A stretch of DNA of 64,000 nucleotides from Abelmoschus esculentus (lineage: Eukaryota > Streptophyta > Magnoliopsida > Malvales > Malvaceae): NCBI GenBank assembly GCA_035048815.1, contig JAUCBN010000042.1, positions 10,757,501 to 10,821,500 of the forward strand. Reading direction: 5' to 3'. Numbering within the stretch: the first letter of the stretch is position 1; each line of letters starts with the position of its first letter. Both the position numbers and the translations under genes were made by a program. Below, in pieces: positions 54,590 through 64,000 of this stretch. Under the pieces are notes generated by a model, which ran no database searches, was not told the DNA's origin, and worked only from the letters and a program-made list of their open reading frames with translations.

Positions 54590-55337
54590 TTCAGCTTGGC
54601 CATTTTTCTGCGGCTGACATGTTGTAGCAATTTTGTGTCTGACTCCATAGCATTGTAATGCCTTAGCAATGAGCTTGTTGTCGAAGTGGGTTCCTTCATC
54701 ACTGATTATGGCTCTAGGGACTCCAAACCTTGTAAAAATATTCTTGTGCAAGAACTTCAAGACTGTCTTGGAATCATTGCAAGGTGTTGCCACCGCTTCT
54801 ACCCATTTGCTCACGTAGTCCACTGCTAGCAAGATATACAAATCACCATAGGACGATGGGAATGGTCTCGTAAAATCAATTCCCCAAACATCGAAAAACT
54901 CGATTTCCAAATATTTTGTAACGATATTTCATTCCTCCTCGAGATGTTACCACTTCGTTGACATCTATCGCATCCCTTGTAAAATGTTTGAGCATCCTTG
55001 AAGAGTGTGGGCCAGTAAAATCCAGATTGAAGGACCTTTGCAGCAGTCCTTGATCCACCAAAGTGTCCACCACACGATGCTGCATGGCCATGGAATAGGA
55101 TATCTTTTTGTTCTTCTTTCGGTATACATCTTCGAAGCAATTGGTCAGCACATTGCTTGAACAAATGTGGCTCATCCCAATAGAAAAACTTTGCATCATG
55201 TTTGAACTTCTCGCGACCTTAGCTAGATAAATCAGGAGGCAAAATACTACTAACAAGAAAATTAACAATGTCAGCATACCAAGGTAATGTTGTAGCATAT
55301 AAAATTTTCTCGTCAGGGAAATTTTCCTTGATCTCAA
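54590..55337 (-). pseudogene. Integrase N-terminus and core (C)
   Basis: 55164-54826 gives FKQCADQLLRRCIPKEEQKD, HGHAASCGGHFGGSRTAAK and CDRCQRSGN (HHCC zinc region; the first His of the usual H-x-H pair is visible). The core follows in a shifted frame (54910-54578): FFDVWGIDFTRPF (first Asp), YILLAVDYVSKWVEAVATP, ISDEGTHFDN (second Asp), KIATTCQPQKNGQAEV. The sequence is cut at 54590 just before the catalytic Glu helix continues. The two strands share the short overlap AAC at the join. Confidence 0.87.
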
Positions 55338-56196
55338 AATTCTCTCTTAGATTATCAGGATTTTCTAGCCTAGATAGGTGGTCTGCAACTTGATTTTCAG
55401 TGTCTTTCCTATCTTCTACTTCAATATCAAATTCTTGACGCAAAAGTATCCACCTAATAAGTCTCGGCTTAGAATCTTTCTTAGTCACTAGGTACTTGAT
55501 GGCAGAATGATCAGTGTGTACTATCACCTTAGTTCCTATAAGATACGCCCTAAACTTATCGAAGGCAAATACTAAAGCAAGTAACTCTTTCTCAGTAGTG
55601 TTGTAGTTAATTTGAGCTTCAGTTAGAGTTCTAAGTGCATAGTAAATAACATGGAAGAGTTTACCTCGCCCTAGTGCTGAGCCAATGGCGTAGTCACTTG
55701 CGTCACACATCAACTCAAATGGCTCAGTCCAATCGGGTGATATTACTATTGGAGCTGAGGTAAGCTTCTTCTTCAGCTCATTAAAAGCGTTGTGGCATTT
55801 TTCATCAAAGACAAAGGGTTGATTTTGCTGCAGCAAATTGCAGAGCGGCTTAGAGATTTTCGAGAAGTCCTTGATGAACCTCCTATAGAAGCCAGCATGT
55901 CCTAGGAAGCTTCTAATTCCCTTCACAGTGGTGGGAGGTGGTAGCTTAACTATTAACTCTACTTTTGCTTTGTCAACTTCAATTCCTTTGCTTAAAATTT
56001 TATTCCCCAAAACCGTACCTTCAGTCACCAAGAAATTGCATTTCTCCCAATTGAATACAAGGTCAGCTTCTTCATAGCGTTTTAGTACCTTGGCCAGGTT
56101 GCCTAGGCATTTTTCAAAAGTTTCTCCGAACACAGAAAAATCGTCCATAAATACCTCCAAAAATTCTTCAACCATGTCTGAAAAAATTGCCAACAT
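55219..56196 (-). pseudogene. RT C-terminal part and RNase H (C)
   Basis: An uninterrupted 325-codon frame: VFMDDFSVFGETF (YxDD box as F-M-D-D), LNLVFNWEKC-type palm end, GIRSFLGHAGFYRRFIKDFS, PFVFDEKCHNAFNELK, RNase H LMCDASDYAIGSALG (Asp), TTEKELLALVFAFDKFRAYL (Glu), VHTDHSAIKYL (Asp) and QVADHLSRLE. All RNase H acidic residues seen are intact. It is the least damaged enzyme segment in the window. Confidence 0.92.
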
Positions 56197-56733
56197 GCAA
56201 CGTTAGAAAGTTGCTGGAGTATTACATAACCTAAATGGCATTCTTCAAAAAACATAAGTCCCATAAGGGCAGGTAAAAGTTGTCTTCTCCTGGTCCTCTG
56301 ATGCTATAGCAATCTGGTTGTACCCAGAATAGCCTTCGAGGAAGCAATAATAAGACTTTCCCGCCAATCAATCCAGCATTTGATCGATAAAAGGAAGGGG
56401 GATGGTCCTTCTTAGTCGCCTTGTTCAGCTTCCTATAGCCCATACAAATGCACCAGCCTGTGATTTTCCTTGTTGGGAGCAACTCATTGTCCTCATTTAT
56501 GATCACTATCGTGCCTCTCTTCTTAGGAACACAATGCACAGGGCTAACCCATGAGCTGTCAGAAATTGGGTATATGATCCCTGCATCCAACCACTTGATA
56601 ATCTCTGTCATCATTACCTTCTTCAATGCGGGGTTTAGTCTTCTTTGGGGCTCAACAGAATTGTTGTGCATTCTTCCAGCAGGATCTTGTGTATGCAAAT
56701 CGTAGGACTGATGCCCTTCAAATCGGCCATAGT
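56197..56733 (-). pseudogene. RT N-terminal part (C)
   Basis: 56231-56698 reads NNSVEPQRRLNPALKKVMMT, IIKWLDAGIIYPISDSSWVS, VPKKRGTIVIINEDNELLPT and YRKLNKATKKDHPP. A frameshift near 56390 scrambles the palm region (the FLDGYSGYNQI block is recognisable only in shifted frames), and a stop precedes MLAIFSDMVEE. Confidence 0.87.
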
Positions 56734-58005
56734 CTACCCTAGAGCTTTCTTATATTGTGACAGTAAATTCACAAGACTAAGCTCTTGGTCAGGATCTAAG
56801 CTAGAAGAAATAATCACTGGCAAAGTATTGTGAGATCCCATATAAGCATACTTTGAATGCGGTGGCAGTGGTTTTAAATCTAGAGATGGTGCATGTAAGA
56901 GTGATGGTTTAGGATGAATAAATTCGTAGAAATCAATTGATTCAAATTTTATACCTAGTCTTGGCTTGAATTGGCCAATTTGCTGTAGCTCCAGATGAGC
57001 TTCTTCTTCATCCTGATCATGCTCCTCCAACATTTTTGCAAAGTCCTTCATTTGAAAAGAATTGTCACAACAAAAATCTATATCTTCTTCAGTTGCTGCA
57101 GCATTTATCGCGGCTATACAGTGACATTCTTCATTGACATTCATGTATTTGAGAGTGTTGAAGACATTGATAGTCATGGACTGATCTGCTACTCGTATTA
57201 TGAAGTCTCCCTTCTCACAGTCGATGAGAATCCGACCGGTTACAAGGAATGATCGCCCCAAGATGATGGGTGCTTTGTAATCCACTTCACAATCCAAAAT
57301 CATAAAATCCAAAGGGAGCACGAACTTGCCCACTTTTACTATCACATCTTTCACCTTGCCTTTTGGTCGGACATGAGAATGGTCCGCCAATTGCAGGATG
57401 ACAGTGGTAGGTCACGTACTCCCTATACCAAGCTTCTTGAATATTGCCTTGGGCATCAGATTCACACTTCACCCTAGGTCGCATAATGCTCTGCCCACAA
57501 GATTGTCTCCTATTGAACACGGAATGATGAAGCTGCCAGGATCATGCCTCTTCATGGGAAGCTCAGTCCTCCCAGAATAGAACTCAGATGCTATAGCAAC
57601 TGTTTCAAAATTCTCAATTTTTCTCTTCTTCGTAACAATATCTTTCAAAAACTTTACATATGAGGGAATTTGATAAATAGCATCTAAAAATGAAATATTT
57701 ACATGAAATTGGTCCAACATACTCACAAACTTTTGAAATTAGAGATCCTCTTTTTGTTGTTTCAGTCGTTGAGAGAATGGTGGTGGTGGTCTTGCATCCT
57801 CCAAAGTTTGCGGTGGTGCTACTCCTTTTGCTGCAGCATCTGCAAGCTTCACACCAAATGCCTCAGTATTTATTTTTTTCTCCAGTTTCTTCTCGAGCAG
57901 ATTCTTCTTCTTGTTTTCCAGCTTATTTTTGCTCTTGAATGGGGGTTTCTTCTTTCTCCTTTCATTTAAATTGTTCCCTATGTTGATTTGTCTTCCACTC
58001 CTCAA
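56734..58005 (-). pseudogene. Protease region (C)
   Basis: Right to left: KKPPFKSKNKLENKKKNLLE and ARPPPPFSQRLKQQKED, then VSMLDQFHVNISFLDAIYQI, RHDPGSFIIPCSIGDNLVGR, ALCDLG at about 57470-57490, a frameshift, and SHVRPKGKVKDVIVKVGKFV, APIILGRSFLVTGRILIDC and FIIRVADQSMTINVFNTLKY. The linker to RT contains YAYMGSHNTLPVIISSSLDP. Palindromes TGCTATAGCA (57589) and TGCTGCAGCA (57094, 57829) lie inside. Confidence 0.87.
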
Positions 58006-59540
58006 GGTAAGAGCGCTGCATTGCTTCTTGCCATGATTTTTAGTGACTTCAGTATCACTAGGCAGGTTGCCTCTTTGTCGTACTTGTAATCCTTGAGAAT
58101 TTGACCCAATTGAGTCTCTAGTGATCTGAGTGAAGCGTTGTGACTTTGCAGCAGTGCGCCTTGGGTCTGCAATAGATTCCCTTGATTAGAGATGGTGATG
58201 GAATGCTCTTGCATTAATGTTTTTGTTGATGTCATGAACTCCTTAGTCGAAGCCATGAACTCTTGCAGCGAAGCTTCCAAAGAATTGTTCCCTTGATGAA
58301 CTGTTCCCTTGTGTTCATTTTGCCATGGTATATTTCCTTGAAAACCTTGGACTCCTTGATTTGATGCCATGGGTTGCTGCCTGTTCAAGTTGCTAGCTTG
58401 ATTTGATCCTTGATTACCCCAAGAAAAATTAGGATATTGTTTCCACCCTGGATTGTACGTGTTGGAGTAGGGGTTGTTGGAATTTTTGTTGAAGTTTTTC
58501 CAACGTAATGAGCAGCCTCTAGGTGAGTTGGGCAGTCTTTATCGAAGTGGTTTCCACTACAGTTCACACAACATAATGCCTTAGCATCTCGTACTTCACT
58601 GGGCTATTGAAGATTTTTTAGCATATTTGTGATAGCAGAAAGTTGTGCTGAGACAAAATCATTGGAATCGAGCTCCAGCTTTCCTTGAGTTCGTTGTCCT
58701 GTCCCAAGCCTAATAGTCGGAAACTAATAATCGTTGTTGGCTATCTTGTCCAAAATATCAAATGCTTCTTTTGGCGACTTGTCCAGCAGTGTCTCATTTG
58801 CTAAAGAATCTAACATCATCCTGGTGGGTGCATTGACTCTATTGTAGAATATCACGATTGGAGTCCAATCTTGAAAACCGTGATTGATACACCTTCTTAG
58901 CAAGCTTTTGTATCGATCCCAACACTCGTACATCGACTCGTCATCCCCTTGTCTGAAGGATGCTATCTCATTTCGCAATTGAGTGTTCATATTGGGTGGG
59001 TTGTATCTCGCCAGAAAACTTTTGCACAAAGCTGTCCATGACTCCATTGAACCGACTGGAATTCCATTCAACCATTCTCTTACTCGGTTTCTCAAAGAGT
59101 ATGGAAATAACTTGAGAATCAACACATCCTCATGCACTCCTTGTTAGCGGAATGAATTGTAAAACTCCAAGAAAGAACGAATATGTTGTCGAGCGTCCTT
59201 GTGTGGAGATCCTCCAAACTGTTCGATCGAATTGAGCATATTAAACACCACAAGCTTGAGCTCGAAGTGTGTTGCCTGTATTTCAGGTGTCACTATCCCA
59301 AAATTGAGGTCATCCAAGATCGGTGTCAAGTGATCTCAAATCGCCCTTGGTCTTGCTACTATCTCTTGATTTGCTGCAGCATTTCGATTTGTTGCAGGTA
59401 CCGCTCTAGCATTTGGATTTTATGGATCCTGATACATGGCTCTGGCTCTTTGCCCTCGCCTCCTTTGTCTAAAATACCTTTCGATTTCAGGAATAAATGG
59501 TTCGAGGCCTTCCTACGATTCACTCTGGGCATCCACTAAC
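58006..59540 (-). pseudogene. gag (C)
   Basis: Near 59535 the minus strand opens with FIPEIERYFRQRRRGQRARA in one of two shifted frames. ORF 59144-59329 has EIQATHFELKLVVFNMLNSI; after a stop, 58724-59137 has HEDVLILKLFPYSLRNRVRE, SMESWTALCKSFLARYNPP, DESMYECWDRYKSLLRRCI and APTRMMLDSLANETLLDKSP. A knuckle CVNCSGNHFDKDC follows at about 58530-58575 (same short C-X2-C-X3-H-X4-C spacing as A and B3), and the coiled C-terminal region spans 58002-58388. Several stops. Confidence 0.88.
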
Positions 59541-59663
59541 CAAAAACCTAAAAAGATAACAAAGAAAACAAAGATTAAACCAAATAAAAAGACTCAAAAC
59601 ACAAAACAAAAATAAAAAGATAGAAAGTATGAAAACTATGATTGAAATAGCCTATTGCCTCAA

Positions 59664-59681
59664 TCCCCGGCAATGGCGCCA
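59664..59681 (-). other. tRNA-Asp primer-binding site (C)
   Basis: Minus strand TGGCGCCATTGCCGGGGA, one change from the A site, nine bases from the LTR terminus. Confidence 0.9.
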
Positions 59682-59690
59682 AAAACTTAT

Positions 59691-61417
59691 TGTTGGGTTG
59701 CACGCGCTTAAAATATGATTATGATTTGCATGCAAGAGTGTGCAAGTATACACATCGAACAAGTAATAAAGTGTGTGAGTGAGATCGTTCCCACGAGGAT
59801 TGGGTAGGTTAATTCAAAAATAGTTACCATACACAAAAGATAAAATAGTCTTTTGAAAAGTCATATGCTAAAGCAATCTGCAAGTGTCACCAAAAATGCT
59901 TTAGCAAAATGAAACTGTCACTAAAGATGCTGGAGCAAAACAAAGAATGTCACGAAAATGCAATAGCAATAAACAGATATTGGAGAAATGAATAAAGCTG
60001 CACAAACACAACACTGAAAAGATATTCAAGCTTAAGATAGGCTAGGCTTGCTATGGCATGACTTAACTGCTCTCCTGGATGTTACTGTTGCCAAGGTTTA
60101 CTAGTGCTCAACAGAGTTTACTGAAAATGCCTCCACTATCCCTAGTCAGAAGGCCTAACACTCGAAAATGCTAAGGCATTACCTCTCAGTCTCAACCCTA
60201 ACACTTCTAATATTGATGAAGTACTACCCCTTTTAATCGTTGAAACTCTACCTTATCCCTAAGGCAAGTTAGGATTCTTCTCCCGCAACAACCCCATTGT
60301 TCAAGATGGTCTATCTTTGCCTATTCCTAGATCTAAGCTTCCCAAACCCCTTGAGCTATGGCTACCTCTCGGTGCTCTTACAAACCAAGGTTTAGAGTAA
60401 AAAGTGTTAGCATGCTTGAACAGAACACTTAATAAACTGGAAACAGTAAAACATCTATTAAAAACAAATTAAAATCATCCAAAACAAGCCTTAGTCATAC
60501 TAGTTTAGTTCATGGCTAGGTAAGAAAAACTATTCAACTTTCGTCCTTTGAAATACATATTCATCGATTAGAAAAAAGGTAAACAAAGTGAAGAGGAAGG
60601 AAGTCTCAAACGCTTGTGCCATGACACTTCCTATCTTGCCGCTCCTCCTGAAGTCGCGCAAATCCCTTGCTTGAAGCTCTCCTACAATGGTGGCTTGGCT
60701 AGAGGTTGAAGACGACCAAAAGTGGTCTTCTTTTTTCTTTTTTCTCCCTCTTGCTTCCTTAAAGCTCGCTCCTTTATGGCTCCTTAGCTACTGATTTTTC
60801 TCTTTTTCTTGCTCTAAAACATCCAACTTGGCTCTAACTCTGTTTTTTTTTTTGTTGAAGGAGGCTTGGCTTTTATAGGAGGCTTCTAGGGTTTGGTGCC
60901 CTAAAGGTGCCAAGGGAATATCCCCTAACATTTGTTGCAGTAAGTGACAGGAATGTCTGGTCTGTAGGGGACTATGGCAGGTCTGCAAGGGCTGGTGCAA
61001 CGTCTGCAGAAAAGTGCGGCAGGATGCAGGGGCGATGCGACGTTTACAGGTTTACAGAGGAGGGACAATTGGCCTAGAAAACGCGTGAAGATAGTGGACT
61101 GTGGCTGTGTCCTTTTCTTCCGTTCTGTTTTGTCCACCCACAATGTTGTAGCATCCTTGAAGTCCGATCCAACACTTGAGAAATATGCTACGGTATCTCT
61201 ACCACTCTTTCAACTTTGCTTCAGTATTTGCACAGCATAACCAACAACATACCCTTCAAAGCAACATCTTTTAAAAACAAAAAGAAAATAAAATAAAAAC
61301 CTAAACTAAATGCAAATGTACATGAAATGCAATGAAATGCAATGCAAATGAACTTGAAACCAAACAAAACCTTAAGAAAAAGGGTAGAAAATATACGCTT
61401 TTTAGAGCATTAACACA
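59691..61417 (-). repeat. C 5' LTR
   Basis: About 1727 bp; minus-strand start TGTGTTAATGCTCTAAAAAG at 61417, end ..CAACCCAACA at 59691. Minus TATA box CCTATAAAAGCC (60871-60879). TGCTAAAGCA (59866), TGCTTTAGCA (59897) and TGCTGGAGCA (59928) cluster near its end. Short frames at 60788-61240 are not supported as genes. Confidence 0.87.
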
Positions 61418-61949
61418 ACTCAGCCTAGGAATAGGTTAGAGTTTCAACAGCTAAAAGAAGTGTGGGATTGGTTGTTGGTTATAATTGATTAACGTCGGGA
61501 GGTATCATCAAGGACTGGCCTTCAACAGTGTTTCGACTTAGGGATAAGCGGAGCCATTCAAGGACACTTTGCCCAACTTTGATAAATCTCCCCAAGAGAA
61601 AGGGATTGTCGTAGTAGAGAATATTATCGCTACCGAAGACAGTATTTGCAATACTACCGAGGCAGTGTAGTGCAATTGCATTGGACAGAAACAGATCAAT
61701 CAAATCCACTATGCAACACAACTGGATCCTACCCTCTTTCTTAAATTTGATCTTATCTTATTTAGTTTAGTTTATTTAGTTTAAGCAATATCAACTTATC
61801 TGTGTTTTTACTTTTTTATATGGCAAGAAGATCAAAGAAAGCATATTAAGTACACTAATCCCTGAGGAGACGGTAACTCGATAAATATTTATCACTTATT
61901 ACTTGACGTATACACTTGCACTCTAATTGCGCATATTTAGCATGCATCA
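61418..61949 (+). repeat. F: second half of a B/E-type LTR
   Basis: Starts mid-LTR at ACTCAGCCTAGGAATAGGTT and runs through CAACAGCTAAAAGAAGTGTG and TTGACGTATACACTTGCACT to ..ATGCATCA. The first half, expected on the far side of C, is absent. No primer site follows, so this was a 3' or solo LTR. Confidence 0.82.
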
Positions 61950-62093
61950 AAGAGGTTTCAGCATAATGCAAAGCATTATTTCTGGGACGACCCTCTTTTG
62001 TTCAAGCAATGTGCAGACCAGGTTACAAGAAGATGTGTTCCCGAGGATAAGCAACAAGAAGTACTTCGGCACTGTCATGATCCTCTTATAAGT
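61950..62093 (+). pseudogene. Integrase N-terminal fragment
   Basis: One frame reads FQHNAKHYFWDDPLLFKQCA, DQVTRRCVPEDKQQEVLRHC and HDPL, matching the C integrase start (FKQCADQLLRRCIPKEEQKD). Only about 48 codons survive, directly after LTR F and before LTR G. It is a remnant of the sequence F landed in. Confidence 0.75.
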
Positions 62094-62635
62094 TGATGAA
62101 TTAAGACAAATAAATTGAAAACTCTAGCTAAGGTAAGTTAGGAGGTGAACCTTAGTTTAGAAACTTTTTTGTGCATTTTTGATTCATACATGCTTGTTTT
62201 ATAATATTCATGAATTGCAGTAAAGTAGAAATGTACCACTGGACTTTATTTGCTCAACATGCAAAATTGTGGTGTTTATCATGAATAAGTGGAAAGGTAG
62301 CTTCAGAAGAGCACATCGTAGAGGGCTTCCCAGTATTGGATCTATAAAAGAGTACAATACTTGATAATCTAGTTAGGACTTTTATATTCATAGAACCTTA
62401 CCATAAATTGAGTTTATATCTTTATTTTTGATTTTATGTTGAATTTATTTATGTATTTTGAAATAGAACTTCTCTTTTGTAAACTCTTTTACTTACTTTT
62501 ATCTACGTGGATTTATTAAAAATGAGTTGTTGAAATTTTTATGATACGTGTTTTGAAGGAAATTTTGATGGGTTAGATTTGGATGACCCGAATGTGATAC
62601 TTCAATCCAGATCGATATCGGGGTGTTACATTTAT

Positions 62636-62652
62636 TGGTATCATAGTTTAGG
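62636..62652 (+). other. Initiator tRNA-Met primer-binding site (G)
   Basis: TGGTATCATAGTTTAGG, the usual plant Ty3/gypsy site TGGTATCAGAGC with small changes, five bases after GGGGTGTTACA. Confidence 0.75.
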
Positions 62653-63100
62653 TTTATTCTGTTCTAGGAAACTCTAGGGTGGTATATAGGTCATGGTAAG
62701 GTATTTAGTGAATACAAGTCCCTAAATTTAAGTTGTAGTTAAAAGATTGGGAACCCTGACGTGCTACCTTGTTTCTTGTGTTTTCAGAAAGGTGTTGATG
62801 AAGGGAGAAAACAGTAATGGTGGGGCAAGTCACATCCGTGACCTTAACACTATTCTTTTGCAAGTGGTACAAGTTATCCCGAGACAATCTGAGAAAAAGG
62901 TTTTAGGGAGTTCTGTGAGTTCATTGAGAAAAAGGTTCTATGCAAGGGCAAGAAAATTGATTATGGGCATGAATTTAAAGGTTGTTCAATCAAACGTAAA
63001 GTTAGTTGTCTCCAGTTGAGGGAAAACAGAGCTATGAGAAGGTTATCAGTGTAGCATAGTAGTAAGAGGAGGTTTTATAGTGATGGAGGCTATGGAGTCC
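62653..63100 (+). pseudogene. Possible gag remnant of G
   Basis: A 90-codon frame (62747-63019) lies where gag should start, with basic stretches such as SSLRKRFYARARKL, but no conserved gag block is recognised. A shifted frame has KGKKIDYGHEFKGCSIKRKV. Listed by position only. Confidence 0.3.
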
Positions 63101-64000
63101 TGTTAATTCCACCTTTGTAAGATTGTAATATTTTAGGTTGTCGAACCCACAGGGATTGTGTCGACTTTACTACTTCTTATGACTGCACTATGAAAAGTAA
63201 AAACATAAGTAAATTAAAGAGTTTGAATTATAACTAAGAAAAATAATTAAAGCAATAAAGATAAGTGATCAAGAAATCAAGGATAGAAAAGTGAGTCAGA
63301 TTAGAGTGCTTCTTAGTATGGAATCAAAATGTAATTGTCTCGTTCTTATAATGCAATAGGGTTGAACGGTCGCATCGAGGGTCACCGCAGCTGCCTAGGC
63401 GGGGTTATGACTTGTCGACAATTCAACAACTCATAGTTCGATAGAGCATCCTTGTATGTCTTCTTCCTTATCCCTAAGTGAAGAGAACTGTTGAAATCCA
63501 CGTCTTGATAATACCTCCTAACGTGAATCAAGGGCGGACAACCACCAAATATATGCGTCTTGTTAGTCGCTGAAATCCTTGGCGATTGATCTCTCAACCA
63601 GATTAGTTAATACCCATGAGCAAAGACCGTATTCTCTTGTTTCGTGAACCTATATCTCCCGATGCTAGGCAAATGGCTTTTTCTCACATACTTATCTTTT
63701 GAGCTCATATGCAAGAAGATCAATACCAAGAGAGAATAAACTATGAATTCTGAAATTGCATTAATAAGAACTAAACAAATTACAAACTTTCTTCTACAAC
63801 TACTCTACAAACTAACCTAAACCCCAAGGGGGCGGTGGAAGAGTTTAGGGTTTTCTATGAACACTTGATTCCAAGATATTCTCCTCTCTACATAGGCTTG
63901 ACCTAGGGCAAACCTTTCCAAAGTAGGAATACAACTTGGAGTAAAACACAAGTTAAGTACATAAATAAAAGATCTTTATTTTATTTCCTAGTTTATTCCT
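63101..64000 (-). repeat. H: partial Athila-type LTR running off the window
   Basis: Minus-oriented LTR ending ..GGAATTAACA at 63101. Blocks shared with B/E LTRs include CCCACAGGGATTG, GATAATACCTCCTAACGTGAATCAA, GTCGCTGAAA and, near the edge, GGCTTGACCTAGGGCAAACC (TATA region). It is diverged from B and E, so a separate family. The promoter half lies beyond 64000. Confidence 0.7.

Larger units (their letters stand above)
54590..61417 (-). mobile_element. C: Athila-type element, 3' end missing
   Basis: Right to left: 5' LTR (59691-61417), tRNA-Asp primer site (59664-59681), gag, protease, RT-RNase H, integrase N-terminus and core, cut at 54590. ORF3 and 3' LTR are absent. The RT-RNase H frame is open for 325 codons, longer than in A. 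Its family palindrome is TGCTNNAGCA (eight copies). The right end lies inside LTR F, so C inserted into it. Confidence 0.88.
62094..63100 (+). mobile_element. G: tRNA-Met-primed Ty3/gypsy fragment
   Basis: Putative LTR 62094-62630 starting TGATGAATTAAG and ending GATATCGGGGTGTTACA, a common chromovirus LTR ending. The primer site TGGTATCATAGTTTAGG follows at 62636-62652. The following 450 bp contain only short frames. The right end is cut by LTR H. The left LTR boundary is uncertain because no second copy is present. Confidence 0.6.

Noticed and set aside
60788..61240. Overlapping ORFs near 61 kb that might be a host gene
   Set aside because: They lie inside the C LTR, around its TATA box, on both strands, with no recognisable domain.
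62747..63019. 90-codon ORF as an independent gene
   Set aside because: It sits where gag of element G should be and has no recognised domain; listed only as a possible gag remnant.

Overview
The window is plant repetitive DNA, most likely pericentromeric or other deep heterochromatin of an angiosperm (probably a dicot). I found no convincing host gene, tRNA or rRNA. The assignment rests on Ty3/gypsy elements of the Athila type (18-nt primer site TGGCGCCGTTGCCGGGGA matching the 3' end of tRNA-Asp, gag-protease-RT-RNase H-integrase order, an extra 3' ORF of the 'putative plant transposon protein' type), degenerate chromovirus-like elements primed by initiator tRNA-Met, a plant L1-type LINE and a tandem satellite. 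Element names (A, B1-B4, C, D, E, F, G, H) are mine.

Layout. 1-33 is an LTR tail. 34-5313 is a 33-bp satellite organised as a 99-bp three-unit higher-order repeat, split at 3498-4868 by a solo Athila-type LTR with a perfect 5-bp target duplication. 5314-9992 is B1, a B-family element reduced to LTR, ORF3 and LTR. 9993-12573 is the 5' end of a minus-strand chromovirus-like element (D1). 12574-13825 is the same satellite inverted. 13826-19036 is D2, two LTRs around a gag/protease remnant. 19037-23006 is a LINE with a tandemly repeated AT-rich 5' region, cut by B2 (minus, 23007-29242). 29243-33502 is E, a miniaturised relative. 33503-45852 is A, the only full-length element (two LTRs of about 1.85 kb, all domains present but with stops and frameshifts). 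Its 3' LTR runs into a second primer site and partial gag (to 46468). 46469-49640 is B3 (minus), 49641-54589 is B4 (plus), 54590-61417 is C (minus; 5' LTR, gag, protease, RT-RH and part of integrase). 61418-64000 holds an LTR piece, an integrase scrap, a small tRNA-Met-primed element (G) and a further partial LTR (H).

How the parts relate. A and C encode RT and integrase. B2, B3 and B4 all pass from a protease ORF with the same short C-terminus directly to ORF3, so B looks like a non-autonomous gag-protease-ORF3 lineage that would need enzymes from A/C-like partners. The less usual signals are: (1) short palindromes of the form TGC....GCA scattered through each family with a family-specific core; (2) an array of 26-nt hairpins upstream of the 3' polypurine tract whose stems vary by compensatory changes; (3) a hairpin-plus-polypurine module present twice per element; (4) a TATA box preceded by clustered AACGG motifs in front of ORF3; (5) basic NLS-like motifs near the end of ORF3. 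All coordinates and comparisons were made by eye; boundaries without a matching partner are approximate.
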